A DNA stretch of 64,000 nt from Galbibacter pacificus. GTDB lineage: Bacteria > Bacteroidota > Bacteroidia > Flavobacteriales > Flavobacteriaceae. Position numbers and translations under genes: made by a program. Positions 26,823 to 36,535 of this stretch are shown here, in pieces. Numbering within the stretch: the first letter of the stretch is position 1; each line of letters begins with the position of its first letter. The notes below the pieces were generated by a model. The model did not search any database. It worked only from the letters and a program-made list of their open reading frames with translations, and was not told where the DNA came from. The stretch spans positions 1,028,587-1,092,586 of the forward strand of contig NZ_JAPMUA010000001.1 of the NCBI RefSeq assembly GCF_029603155.1. The letters run 5' to 3'.

Positions 26823-29800
26823 TTAGAAGGTTAATTGAAGTCCAAATGAAAATGATCTTCTAAAGGGATATACCCTGCCAAAAGTAGAAGTGTCGTTCAA
26901 TCCGGCAGTTGTATAGTCAACTTCAGGATCTACGGGAACTTGGGCATCTGTAAATTCAAACAGATTTTCGCCACTGAAATATATTCTAAGCCTGTTTACA
27001 TGAAACTTAGACGTAAGTGATTCTGGAATGGTATATCCAAAAGCCATGTTTTTCATTCTGATGTACGACATGTCAAGAAGGTATTTGGTCTGTGGCAAGA
27101 AATTCATAGCATTGTTGGATTGTCCTTGATCGTTGGGCCTTGGGTAATATGCATCTGGATTTTCGGGGGTCCAATAATCCAACTGGTGAGTATACCAACC
27201 TTCGCCATACCGATATCCAGGGATAAATACCGGCCCATTGGCCCAAAAATCCCGCTTGGCCACTCCTTGTAGAAACATACTAAAATCGAAACCTTTCCAG
27301 TCTGCCCTAAATTGAAACCCGTATTGATAACGTGGTGTTGTGTTACCAATTACTTTCATGTCTCCAGAATCTCCTACGGTTTCCGTGCCATAATTTATAA
27401 CACCGTCGCCATTTAAATCTTTGTATTTAATATCTCCCGGGCCATATTTAAACCAGCCATTGGTTTCAAATATTTCCTGACTGGGAACACCATCTGCATA
27501 GCTTCCATCAGAATTGAAATCAGATTCGTTGAAAAAGCGGTCGGTTTCATACCCCCAAATTTCACCAATCTTTTTTCCTTTATAATAAGAGTTGATACCT
27601 TGTGTTTCATTTTCGTATTTCGTGATTTCTTCAGTAAAATCGCTTAGCGTGGCTATGGCGCTAATGCTTAGCCCGTTGCTAAATTGATGTTTAAAATCTA
27701 CTGAAAGTTCCCAACCGGTTGTTTGCAACTCTCCGTAATTTCTGGTTGGGGATGATGTGCCAAAAGTATTGGGGAGCGTAACTCCTGGACTGTGCATATC
27801 GCTTACGGTTCTTTGATACCAGTCGAAAACAATGCCTAATTTATTATTGAAAAATTTAGAATCGAAACCAAAATCCATGGTGGTTACTGTCTCCCATGTA
27901 AGCGAGGCAGGAAGTGCCCCGGGAGTACCTACCGTAACTTGGTTTTGTGCATCGATGAGCCATCCAGAATTGGAAGACGACATGACCCGATATATATTAG
28001 ACAAATATGTGTTCTGGTTTCCTACAGACCCATAAGACCCTCTTAACTTTAAGAAAGAAAGAGTGGGTTGCAGGCTTTTCATAAAGTTTTCCTCGGTGAG
28101 GACATAACCTGCCGAAAACGATGGGAAATACCCCCATTCTTGATCGGGGGAAAGTCTTGAAGAACCATCATAACGAGCATTTACTTCTAATAATATTTTG
28201 TTTTTATATGCATAGTTTACACGCGCAAAAAAACCTAGAGTGGTCCATTTATCACGATCACCACCTATAAATTGATCTCCGGTTGCCAATTCCAGTTCTC
28301 CTTGATCTGGATTTAAAAGATTTCTTCTTTGTGAATACTGAAACCAATACTCATATTTCTCCATGTCACTACCAACAGTAAAATCGAATTTATGCACATC
28401 GTCAAATGTTTTGGTATAATTGCCAAATATTTTTGCGGTATTCCTTCTGCTCCATTCAGAATTGTATTGAACCCTATCGTATGCCGGGCTACTGTATGGA
28501 ACATAGGAAAAATCGGCTCCTTGTGCCCAAAAATTATAAGCATACAAAGTACCTCCAGTTTGATGTTCGTGTTCTTCTATTCTATCATGTGTAAAATCGA
28601 AATTAACAGAAAAATTATCAGAAGGGGTTATGGTAGTCCCTAGATTTAGGCGCGACAAGGAATAATCGTTTTTATTCATTTTTGCTTGTTCGACCTCTGA
28701 TATATGATTTCGGAAAGGTTTGCCATCCAGTGTGCCATAAGGATAAAAAGCCGGCCATCTGGTAGTGTAATACCAGGCATCGTACGTTGCACTACCAAAC
28801 GCAAATGGTTCTGTTGTTATTGAATTGGTGTTGAGTACTTTTGCCCGGACATCCAACCAATCTGTAACAGATGTATTGATGCTTAAATTTACGTTGTAAC
28901 GTTCGTATTTATCAGGATTGGTTTTATATACTCCCCCTTGGTTTAGGTACCCAAGCCCTAAATAATAATTGGTGTTTTTGCTTCCTCCCGATACTGAGAC
29001 ATCGTGTTTTTGCTGCAATGCCCATTCTTTTACAAATAATTCACGGGGGTCCCATGACCTATAAAAAAACAAGCGTCCGTCCCTTATTTCAAAATCTCGT
29101 CCTTCAACCATTTCCATGCCCAAATCTTGACCGCCGTATAGTTCTTCCCATTCTCTCATTTTTTGTATTGCAGTTTGGTCTATGTACATGCCTACAACAC
29201 CAAAAGCATCCAAAGATGGAATCCTTCTATTTACGGCAGCGAAAGCCATTTCTGCACCTTCTGCCGCAGGCGCTACTTTGGGTGTTACGGTAGGGGTTGC
29301 CCATGAAAAATTATTGGAATAACTTATGGTAGGTGCCTGCTCCCTCCGGCCGTTTTTTGTAGTTATTAAAATAACGCCCCATGCACCTCTAGACCCGTAA
29401 ATGGAAGTTGAGGCTGCATCTTTTAAAACAGAGATATTTGCTACATCTTCCGGGTTTATGGATTGTAAGCTTTGTATTTCCACATTATCAACTAAGATTA
29501 ATGGTTGTGCCCCGCCCGGCGTTCCAAGGGTGCCAATGGAGCCCCGTAACTTAATAATAGGGTCTTGGCCTATTTGTCCACTCGATGATAACACGGTTAA
29601 TCCAGGAGATACTCCTTGTAATCCACGGCCAATATCGGTAATCGGTCGAGATTCTAAGACCTCGGCATCAATAGAGGCAACGGCTCCCGTTAAGTTTCTT
29701 TTTTTCTGGCTACCATAACCAACAACAACAACTTCTTCCAAACCTGTTATGTCTAACTCCAATTTTATGCTAACAATAGTTTGGTTATGCAACGGTAGCT

Positions 29801-30050
29801 CCTTAGTGGCAAAGCCAATAGTCGAGAAGACCAGAACATTGTTTTCCTTTTGCGGCACGCTGATTAAAAATTTGCCATCAAAATCGGTAACTACACCATT
29901 GGTAGTATTTTTCAGGATTACATTGGCTCCGGGTATCGGAACACCATCTGGATCGTAAACAACACCGGTAATTTCTTTGGTTTGTCCCCATGCCGTTAAA
30001 CAACAGCTAATGGATAAAAACCAGAAAATGAATTTTAATTTTCTTTTCAT
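26823..30050 (-). CDS. SusC/RagA-type TonB-dependent transporter (second locus)
   Basis: The 1075-residue protein has a signal peptide, a carboxypeptidase-regulatory-like domain (ITGVVYDPDGVPIPGANV), the GLEEVVVVGYGSQKKRNLTG TonB-box/plug entry, a plug domain with SIYGSRGAWGVILITTK, and a barrel ending SFSFGLQLTF. It is the outer-membrane import channel for this locus. The upstream region contains two direct copies of an 11-bp word that may be the site of the divergent DeoR-type regulator. Confidence 0.96.
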   Translation of the reverse strand: MKRKLKFIFWFLSISCCLTAWGQTKEITGVVYDPDGVPIPGANVILKNTTNGVVTDFDGKFLISVPQKENNVLVFSTIGFATKELPLHNQTIVSIKLELDITGLEEVVVVGYGSQKKRNLTGAVASIDAEVLESRPITDIGRGLQGVSPGLTVLSSSGQIGQDPIIKLRGSIGTLGTPGGAQPLILVDNVEIQSLQSINPEDVANISVLKDAASTSIYGSRGAWGVILITTKNGRREQAPTISYSNNFSWATPTVTPKVAPAAEGAEMAFAAVNRRIPSLDAFGVVGMYIDQTAIQKMREWEELYGGQDLGMEMVEGRDFEIRDGRLFFYRSWDPRELFVKEWALQQKHDVSVSGGSKNTNYYLGLGYLNQGGVYKTNPDKYERYNVNLSINTSVTDWLDVRAKVLNTNSITTEPFAFGSATYDAWYYTTRWPAFYPYGTLDGKPFRNHISEVEQAKMNKNDYSLSRLNLGTTITPSDNFSVNFDFTHDRIEEHEHQTGGTLYAYNFWAQGADFSYVPYSSPAYDRVQYNSEWSRRNTAKIFGNYTKTFDDVHKFDFTVGSDMEKYEYWFQYSQRRNLLNPDQGELELATGDQFIGGDRDKWTTLGFFARVNYAYKNKILLEVNARYDGSSRLSPDQEWGYFPSFSAGYVLTEENFMKSLQPTLSFLKLRGSYGSVGNQNTYLSNIYRVMSSSNSGWLIDAQNQVTVGTPGALPASLTWETVTTMDFGFDSKFFNNKLGIVFDWYQRTVSDMHSPGVTLPNTFGTSSPTRNYGELQTTGWELSVDFKHQFSNGLSISAIATLSDFTEEITKYENETQGINSYYKGKKIGEIWGYETDRFFNESDFNSDGSYADGVPSQEIFETNGWFKYGPGDIKYKDLNGDGVINYGTETVGDSGDMKVIGNTTPRYQYGFQFRADWKGFDFSMFLQGVAKRDFWANGPVFIPGYRYGEGWYTHQLDYWTPENPDAYYPRPNDQGQSNNAMNFLPQTKYLLDMSYIRMKNMAFGYTIPESLTSKFHVNRLRIYFSGENLFEFTDAQVPVDPEVDYTTAGLNDTSTFGRVYPFRRSFSFGLQLTF

Positions 30051-30178
30051 TGTTTTAGGAATTTAGGTTGATTAAATAGATTTAGATTGTTTCTCAATCC
30101 ATAGCGCCGAAGTTATATTTATGGTTTTTTTGGGCTGTTTTGTTATAAATACACAAAAGTCGACTGTTAAATGTAGGT

Positions 30179-30209
30179 AAAATATTGCATAAGACTGCAA
30201 AATATTGCA
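30179..30209. promoter_or_regulatory. Direct repeat AAAATATTGCA x2, candidate DeoR-type operator
   Basis: AAAATATTGCA occurs at 30179-30189 and 30199-30209, exactly 20 bp apart (about two helical turns). The second copy sits within an imperfect palindrome CTGCAAAATATTGCAG. The site lies between the divergent susC and DeoR-type genes. Binding is inferred. The rest of the 255-bp gap has no gene. Confidence 0.5.
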
Positions 30210-30305
30210 GTTTTTTATATGAAAAATCCATTATTTTAAATTAAAGCATATGATAATTGCATTTTTTTACCGTATTTTGTCAAATATTACTAATATTGAA
30301 AATCT

Positions 30306-31055
30306 GTGTTAAAAGCCGAAAGAAAGCGAGTGATTCTAAATGAGGTTAGAATTCACAATAGAGTTTTATTAACTGATATTGCCGAAATTTTAAAAGTTTC
30401 CGTTGATACTATTCGACGTGATATTACAGAGCTGCATAAAGAAAAACAGCTTAAAAAAGTCCACGGAGGTGCTATTTCCTTGGGGTTTGATAATTACGAT
30501 ACTGGCCGGAAAAATATCTATTCTTTGGAATTAAAGACCAAGATCGCCCAGAAAGGAATCGAACTCTTAAAAAAAGGGCAGGTTGTTTTGTTAAGTGGTG
30601 GAACTACAAACATGGAATTGGCCAGATTGATACCCCCGGACCTTGAAATAACATGTTTTACCCCAAGTATACCAGTTGCTAACCAATTAATGACAAAGCA
30701 TAATGTTGAACTTATTGTAATAGGCGGGAAGGTTTCCAAGGGATCGCAAATATCTATTGGGGGAGAGGCATTAAATCTCCTTTCCGACATAAAGGTAGAT
30801 TTGTGTTTTATGGGAACAAATTCCATCGATGCAAATCATGGCCTGACAGAGTTTGATTGGGAAATCGTTCAGCTCAAAAAAACAATGATGAAAGCTTCAA
30901 GGAAAATTGTTTGCCCGGTTATATCAGAAAAATTAAATACGGTTCAACGCTATAAAATATGCAATATTGATGATATCGATATTTTAATTACCGAACTTTC
31001 TCCGGAAAATGAAAAGCTAGCCGTATTTAAACATAAAAAAATATCAATTTTATAA
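30306..31055 (+). CDS. DeoR/GlpR-family transcriptional regulator
   Basis: The 249-residue protein uses a GTG start at 30306. The N-terminal winged helix is the DeoR signature: AERKRVILNEVRIHNRVLLT, then VSVDTIRRDITELHKEKQLK and KVHGGAIS. The C-terminal sensor domain has LLSGGTTNMELARLIP and FMGTNSIDANHGLTEFDWEI, the phosphosugar-binding fold of the family. Regulators of this type usually respond to a phosphorylated sugar intermediate. It is divergent from the second susC-susD pair and probably represses it, which fits a pathway with a sugar kinase (such as the one at 22.5 kb). Confidence 0.93.
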   Translation: MLKAERKRVILNEVRIHNRVLLTDIAEILKVSVDTIRRDITELHKEKQLKKVHGGAISLGFDNYDTGRKNIYSLELKTKIAQKGIELLKKGQVVLLSGGTTNMELARLIPPDLEITCFTPSIPVANQLMTKHNVELIVIGGKVSKGSQISIGGEALNLLSDIKVDLCFMGTNSIDANHGLTEFDWEIVQLKKTMMKASRKIVCPVISEKLNTVQRYKICNIDDIDILITELSPENEKLAVFKHKKISIL

Positions 31056-31100
31056 AAGCCAGCTTTTTGAATGTCGGGGGTTTTTCTATTTAATGAATCT

Positions 31101-31481
31101 TTATTTCACGGCAATCATGGATATTTCAACATTTACGTTTTTAGGCAATGTAGAAACTTCTACGGTTTCTCTGGCGGGTGCAGTGGCTTCGTCAAAATGA
31201 GCTCCGTAGATGGTGTTTATTTTTGCAAAATCGTTCATGTCATTTAAAAAAATAGAACTTTTCACCACATTATCAAAAGTCATCCCGGCAGCTTCCAAGA
31301 CTGCTTTTAGATTGAGCATTACTTGCTCGGCTTCGTCTTCAACGCCTGTGGAAATCAGTTGGTTTGTTTTTGGATCGATGGCTATTTGCCCCGAAACAAA
31401 CAAAGTATTGCCTGCTAAAATTGCTTGATTGTATGGGCCCAAGGGCGCAGGAGCTTTGTTGGTGTTAATTATTTTTTTCAT
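31101..31481 (-). CDS. ridA: RidA family reactive imine deaminase
   Basis: The 126-residue protein matches RidA throughout: NTNKAPAPLGPYNQAILAGN at the N terminus, the LFVSGQIAIDP strand, and the C-terminal ATAPARETVEVSTLPKNVNVEI with the arginine that binds the substrate carboxylate. It hydrolyses 2-aminoacrylate and related reactive imines made by PLP enzymes. It is followed on the same strand by the lptD-like gene after reading from the other side, with 59 bp between them, and may be expressed from that operon. Confidence 0.96.
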   Translation of the reverse strand: MKKIINTNKAPAPLGPYNQAILAGNTLFVSGQIAIDPKTNQLISTGVEDEAEQVMLNLKAVLEAAGMTFDNVVKSSIFLNDMNDFAKINTIYGAHFDEATAPARETVEVSTLPKNVNVEISMIAVK

Positions 31482-31540
31482 ATGTTTTATTTTGGTTGAA
31501 TATAAGGTTTAATTTTTATGCCTACTGCTACCGCCTACTA

Positions 31541-34237
31541 CTACAGCCTCTTATCCGGTTCGCTTCGTTTTTCCCACTTAAGGTCGCTCAACATGGACGA
31601 TTTAATACCAATAAAGAAAAACCAAGAAGCCCTATTGCTAAAAGGTACCCAGTTAAAATTAAGCCTAAAGCTTTTTAAGTCCCGGGCAAACCTCAATTGG
31701 GTATATGTAAACCCTTTTTGTTTAAAATCGTATCCCGAGGAAACACCTACCTTCCACTGTGGAGAAAGCTCTATATTTCCCGAAAACATAAGCGAGTTGT
31801 TAGAAATTTCGCTTTCCCTGTTTCTGTTGGAATAGGTCAGGGAATATGCCATTCTAAGATCCCAAGGTAATTTTGCAGCATAGGCTTCTGTTGGGATGTC
31901 TTCTTTTTCTTCATCATCTTCATCTGCAAAAGTACGTTCGTCGCTAAAATCTTGTGCGCGCCCAAATAAATCGTCGTCACGGCCACCACTTTGGGTGTTG
32001 TCTACTTGTTCTTTGTCTTCCTCGCCCGAAAAAGTCTTGCTGTTTATGGAGTAACTTACATTTACATTGGCTTGGGTCAACCTAAACAGGCTTCCGCCGT
32101 TTTCGTAATTAAAAACATCTATCCGGGTTCCGGTATTGTCAATGGCATAAGGGTCTAAAGTAGCACCAAAATTTACGTTCATCTTGTTTTGGAAAAACTG
32201 AGTTCCACCACTCATCCGGACAGGGCTCCAAGGGAGCGAATCGGCAACAATATTGTACGAAGTACTAAAGTTAAGGTTGTTCAAGAGCATGACCTTTTTG
32301 GGTTCTGTGGCTGTAGTGTCTTTGTCCCTTACTTTTGCCTCGACCACATTGCTTAAAGATAAACCTATGCTGTTGGAGTTATTAAGGCCGGGTTGCCCGT
32401 AAATCCCGTTTTCGAATCTAGTATACTCACGTTCCACGCCATCTTCTCCAATATATTCATCATAATATTGGTCGAAAGCCGGCGTATACCCATAACTTAT
32501 GGATGGCCTGACGGTATGGCGGATAGCCTGTATTTTTTTGTCTTCCCCAAAAACAAAAGTTCCATAAAGTGTGGTACCAAGGCTGGCATTAAAATTATAG
32601 GTACCAAACCTATCGAAACCACTTATGGTGTCAATGGTTGCTTCTTCTAATATAGGGTCGTAATCATTTCGCTGAATGGTTTTTAACTGCCATACTTCGT
32701 TGTAATTGGCTCCTACGGAAGTACTGAAAAACTTAAAGATTTTAAAGTTCGTACTAATGGGAATGGTGTGTTGAAACCCAACTTTTGCATTGTCGAACAT
32801 TTCCTTTTTAAAAAGAAGCGTATCAATAGTACTTATCCTGTTTTCTGCCCTAAAATTATATTGAAAGTTAATATTTTGTATAATCCCCTTTTTGGCACCA
32901 TCCCTTTTTGCAAACGGAAAAATACGTTCCATGCTGGCCTGTAAGGTTGGCAATGTCATATTTACCGATTGGTCCCTGGTATTTTGCTGGATGGAAGTGG
33001 TAGCGTTTAAATTTACCATGGGATAGCCCGGAAATGTTTTATTGTACGAAATAGACGATTGCAATGTGTTGTTTAGGAAGTTGGGCGTGTTTAATTGGTT
33101 AAATGAATTTTGGTAATATTGACTACTACCAAAGTTAACCGATGCCGATAACCTGGAATTTGGGTTGGCTTTTGCATCCTGACTATGGTTCCATTGAATA
33201 TTGTATATGGTACTCCTGCTATAATCTGGAAAACCGCGTTGGCTCTCTACATTATTTTCGTACCTAAAGCGCAATGCGCCCCTAAATTTATAGCGTTTTG
33301 CATAATTGGTTTCCGTTCGAAGACCATAGCTTCCGTTGGTATAATAATCTCCAAGTAAGGCCAGGTCGAAATAATCGCTTATGGCAAAATAATAACCACC
33401 ATTTTGTAGGGAATACCCCCGTCTGTTTGTTTGCCCGGGGGTTGGCATGATAATCCCGGAATTTCTACGTTCTTGCGACATGGGGAAATAGGCAAATGGT
33501 ACGGCAATGGGCGTAGGCACATCGGCAATGTACATATTGCTAAATCCTGCTATGATTTTTTTGTTCGGCACAAATTTACCTTTCCGTACACGTATGTAAT
33601 AATCGGGGTCGTCAATATCTTCGGCGGTCGTTATCCTACCTTCCCTTAAAAAGTATACCGAGTCGTTTTCTTTCTTTACGGTTTCGGCAAAAACGCTCAT
33701 CGATTCGCCCATGGACTGCTCGGTCCTGGAATTAAAAATAAGGGCTTTTTTGGTGTCGAAATTAAACCTTATGGAATCGGGTTCCACAATGTTATTCCCC
33801 TGCTTAAAATACGGAGGTTGAATTAATGCGCCGGTGGAGTCTTTTATACGTCCGGCATGGACTTCGTTGGTGGTATAGTCGATAACAATAATCCCCGACT
33901 TTAATTCGTAATCCTGGTAATAAACTTCGGCTTCGTTATAGAGGTAGATTTTATTTTCCTTACGGCTCATTTTCATATAATCTTTGGCCTTGTAGTCTAT
34001 TTTCCCCTGTAGAAAACCTTGTTTGGTAGTGTCTTTAGATATGGAGTCTGTTTCGGTTGTGTCAACAACGGCCAAGCTTGTCAAAACTTCACTGGCATTA
34101 ATTTTAAGGGAGTCTGTTTGCTCTTTTTCAGCCTTAATATCCAGCGCTTGAACTTTAGGTCTTTCTTGGGCATAAAAAAAACCACTGAAAAACAGAGTTA
34201 ATAGCGCTAAAAGTATGTAACGTTTCTTTGCTCGCAA
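31541..34237 (-). CDS. lptD: LptD-like outer-membrane LPS assembly protein
   Basis: About 900 residues. After a signal peptide (KKRYILLALLTLFFSGFFYA) and a low-complexity linker comes an OstA-like jellyroll (residues from about 110: KDYMKMSRKENKIYLYNEAEVYYQDYELKSG, given here as adjoining fragments KDYMKMSRKE and AEVYYQDYELKSG) and then a long beta-barrel region (FAYFPMSQERRNSGIIMPTP marks its entry). LptD places lipopolysaccharide in the outer leaflet. The frame is open to an ATG at 34330, but a perfect -7 element at 34287-34294 would leave that codon untranscribed. The TTG at 34237 starts a textbook signal peptide. The gene is divergent from a cell-wall amidase, as is common in flavobacteria. 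Confidence 0.9.
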   Translation of the reverse strand: MRAKKRYILLALLTLFFSGFFYAQERPKVQALDIKAEKEQTDSLKINASEVLTSLAVVDTTETDSISKDTTKQGFLQGKIDYKAKDYMKMSRKENKIYLYNEAEVYYQDYELKSGIIVIDYTTNEVHAGRIKDSTGALIQPPYFKQGNNIVEPDSIRFNFDTKKALIFNSRTEQSMGESMSVFAETVKKENDSVYFLREGRITTAEDIDDPDYYIRVRKGKFVPNKKIIAGFSNMYIADVPTPIAVPFAYFPMSQERRNSGIIMPTPGQTNRRGYSLQNGGYYFAISDYFDLALLGDYYTNGSYGLRTETNYAKRYKFRGALRFRYENNVESQRGFPDYSRSTIYNIQWNHSQDAKANPNSRLSASVNFGSSQYYQNSFNQLNTPNFLNNTLQSSISYNKTFPGYPMVNLNATTSIQQNTRDQSVNMTLPTLQASMERIFPFAKRDGAKKGIIQNINFQYNFRAENRISTIDTLLFKKEMFDNAKVGFQHTIPISTNFKIFKFFSTSVGANYNEVWQLKTIQRNDYDPILEEATIDTISGFDRFGTYNFNASLGTTLYGTFVFGEDKKIQAIRHTVRPSISYGYTPAFDQYYDEYIGEDGVEREYTRFENGIYGQPGLNNSNSIGLSLSNVVEAKVRDKDTTATEPKKVMLLNNLNFSTSYNIVADSLPWSPVRMSGGTQFFQNKMNVNFGATLDPYAIDNTGTRIDVFNYENGGSLFRLTQANVNVSYSINSKTFSGEEDKEQVDNTQSGGRDDDLFGRAQDFSDERTFADEDDEEKEDIPTEAYAAKLPWDLRMAYSLTYSNRNRESEISNNSLMFSGNIELSPQWKVGVSSGYDFKQKGFTYTQLRFARDLKSFRLNFNWVPFSNRASWFFFIGIKSSMLSDLKWEKRSEPDKRL

Positions 34238-34286
34238 AGCTTTTAATCCTATTTTTGTATAAAGAATGGCTTGGTTTTTGACGTGC

Positions 34287-34294
34287 CAAACATA
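34287..34294 (-). promoter_or_regulatory. Promoter -7 element for lptD
   Basis: The minus strand reads TATGTTTG, a perfect TAnnTTTG. Transcription would start near 34281, inside the longest open frame, which argues for the later start codon at 34237. Confidence 0.45.
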
Positions 34295-34373
34295 CGTATA
34301 TTTTTTGGTCTGTTTGGTATAGATTAACAAATTTTAATCAAAATAAATAACTGCCATAAACCGTTATTATTTT

Positions 34374-35522
34374 ATGAAGAGATTTTTTGGTGTCCTGTTT
34401 TTAGGGATGAGTTTATTAATAACACAGCCTATATTTTCATTTGAAAAAAATAAACCCAATGATGGCAAATTTACCGTTGTTCTTGATGCTGGTCATGGTG
34501 GTCATGATCCTGGGAATTTGGGTAATGGGTTTAAAGAGAAAGATATAGCATTGAAGATTGTGCTTAAAGTGGGTGCAATTTTAGAGAAGCATCCAGATAT
34601 TAAGGTAATTTACACTAGGGACGACGATAGCTTTGTAGACCTATACGTTAGGGGAAAAATAGCCAATGAGGCAAAAGCAGACCTTTTTGTGTCGGTGCAT
34701 TGTAATTCTCATGGTTCCAGTGCGCATGGTACAGAAACTTTTGTATTGGGGCTTCATGCAAACAAAAGAAATTTTGAAGTAGCCAAAAAAGAGAACTCGG
34801 TTATTTATTTGGAGGATAATTATGAAGTAAATTATGCTGGGTACGATATTAATTCTCCCGAATCGTTTATTGGCTTAACAATTATGCAGGAAGAATTTTT
34901 GGATCAAAGTGTGTTTTTGGCAAAATCTATTCAGGATAACTTTACCGATAAGCTAAAACGTGTGGACAGAGGGGTCAAACAGGCGGGGTTTATTGTGCTC
35001 CATCAAACATTTATGCCCAGTGTATTGGTAGAAACTGGGTTTTTAACATACAAACCAGAAGGGTCTTACTTGAATTCAAACAAAGGAAAATCGGACATGG
35101 CCACTTCCATAGCCGATGCCATTTTTAAGTATAAAAAGCATGTCGAGGAGAATATTGGCGACGATTTTTCATTTGAGGTAAAAGATCACTCATCGGGGCA
35201 GGTTGCTATAGAACAAACTGACGTTTCCGGAAATTCTTCAGATGTGGTAACTGCCGAAGGGGTAACCTTTAGGGTACAAATAGCGGCCGGGTCCAGTGCC
35301 ATAGAAACCAAAGCCTACAATTTTAAAGGCCTTTCTCCCATCAGCAGGGAAAAAGAAGGGAGTATTTACAGGTATTATTACGGAGAAGTAACAAATTACG
35401 ATGATATAAAACGCATGCAGCAAGAAGCAATAAGCAAAGGATACAAAAGTAGTTTTGTGGTAGCTTTTAAAAACGGCGAGAAGGTTAAAGTGAAATCTGT
35501 GCTCAATTCCATATCAAATTAA
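34374..35522 (+). CDS. N-acetylmuramoyl-L-alanine amidase with C-terminal SPOR-like domain
   Basis: The 382-residue protein has a signal peptide and an Amidase_3 domain at about residues 30-260. The zinc ligands are visible as VVLDAGHGGHDPG (His), a Glu in KEKDIALKIV, and SVHCNSH (His); the catalytic Glu is in VLVETGFLTY near residue 223. After an acidic linker, the last 80 residues (VTFRVQIAAGSSAIETKAYN ... YKSSFVVAF) resemble a SPOR peptidoglycan-binding domain. It cleaves the bond between MurNAc and L-alanine, typically at division sites. The MlaD-like gene follows 56 bp downstream. Confidence 0.93.
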   Translation: MKRFFGVLFLGMSLLITQPIFSFEKNKPNDGKFTVVLDAGHGGHDPGNLGNGFKEKDIALKIVLKVGAILEKHPDIKVIYTRDDDSFVDLYVRGKIANEAKADLFVSVHCNSHGSSAHGTETFVLGLHANKRNFEVAKKENSVIYLEDNYEVNYAGYDINSPESFIGLTIMQEEFLDQSVFLAKSIQDNFTDKLKRVDRGVKQAGFIVLHQTFMPSVLVETGFLTYKPEGSYLNSNKGKSDMATSIADAIFKYKKHVEENIGDDFSFEVKDHSSGQVAIEQTDVSGNSSDVVTAEGVTFRVQIAAGSSAIETKAYNFKGLSPISREKEGSIYRYYYGEVTNYDDIKRMQQEAISKGYKSSFVVAFKNGEKVKVKSVLNSISN

Positions 35523-35578
35523 AGCCAATCTTAAGAAATTATTTCTAATTTTGTTGCTTATAGTATAAAAAAAAGCTT

Positions 35579-36535
35579 TTGAAATTAACTAAAGAATTAA
35601 AAACCGGAATTATAGTAGTAGGTGGCATTGTGCTGTTTATTCTAGGCTTTACTTTTTTAAAGGGAAGCGACCTCTTTAATTCCAGCCGGACTTATTATGC
35701 CGTATACGAGAACGTAAACGGGCTTTCTACGGGAACATCCGTAAGCATTAATGGGTTGCAGGTAGGGAATATTAAAGATATAAGTTTTGTTAATGGTGAA
35801 GGGAATCTACTCATTACCTTTACGGTCAACAGCGAGTTTCAATTTTCGAAAAATAGTGTAGCCGAAATATACGACACCGGAATTATAGGAGGTAAAAGCT
35901 TGCGCATTGTTCCTGTTTACGATGGGAGCGAACGCTCTAAATCGGGAGATACCTTAAAGACTAATGTACAGCCAGGACTTACCGAGCTGGTAACCCAAAA
36001 GTTGGGGCCCTTGCAAAGTAGCCTTGACGGGGTGTTGAAAAACGCCGACTCGGTTATGGCCGGGGTAGACGATATTCTGAATGAAGAAAGCCGTGCCAAT
36101 ATAAAATCCAGTCTGGCAAACCTGGACAAGGTTATTTATAACTTTAGCCAGGCATCGGGAACGCTTAATGCATTGTTGGCAAACAATAAAGATAAATTAG
36201 ACAGGTCTTTGACCAACATAGACAATCTTACAACCAATCTATCCATGGTAAGCGATACGCTTGCACAGGCCAATATTGGCGAAGCCATAGGCGATCTTCA
36301 GTCCAGCATGGCAAAATTGGATGATATTATGGCCAAAATCGAATCTGGAGATGGATCTGTAGGAAAATTGTTGAACGATGAAGAATTGTATAAAAACCTC
36401 ACCGATGCCTCTTTGGAACTAGAGCTGCTGTTGGAAGACCTTAGATTGAACCCGAAACGGTACGTACATTTTTCGTTATTCGGGAAAAAACCCAAACCAT
36501 ACGAAGCCCCCGAAGAAGAAACCAATAACGAGTAA
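35579..36535 (+). CDS. MlaD-like MCE domain protein
   Basis: The 318-residue protein uses a TTG start at 35579. One N-terminal transmembrane helix (TGIIVVGGIVLFILGFTFL) is followed by an MCE domain at about residues 38-115 (YYAVYENVNGLSTGTSVSIN, then GLQVGNIKDISF) and a long alpha-helical tail with coiled-coil character (residues 130-290). MCE proteins form hexameric lipid channels; MlaD works with an ABC transporter to move phospholipids between membranes. No mlaE/mlaF gene lies beside it. Its stop overlaps the next ATG by one base (TAATG), so translation is probably coupled to the Fe-S gene downstream. Confidence 0.92.
   Translation: MKLTKELKTGIIVVGGIVLFILGFTFLKGSDLFNSSRTYYAVYENVNGLSTGTSVSINGLQVGNIKDISFVNGEGNLLITFTVNSEFQFSKNSVAEIYDTGIIGGKSLRIVPVYDGSERSKSGDTLKTNVQPGLTELVTQKLGPLQSSLDGVLKNADSVMAGVDDILNEESRANIKSSLANLDKVIYNFSQASGTLNALLANNKDKLDRSLTNIDNLTTNLSMVSDTLAQANIGEAIGDLQSSMAKLDDIMAKIESGDGSVGKLLNDEELYKNLTDASLELELLLEDLRLNPKRYVHFSLFGKKPKPYEAPEEETNNE

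Noticed and set aside
31056..31070. Terminator between the DeoR-type gene and ridA
   Set aside because: AAAAG-CCAG-CTTTT has only a 5-bp stem made mainly of A-T pairs; too weak to report as a feature.
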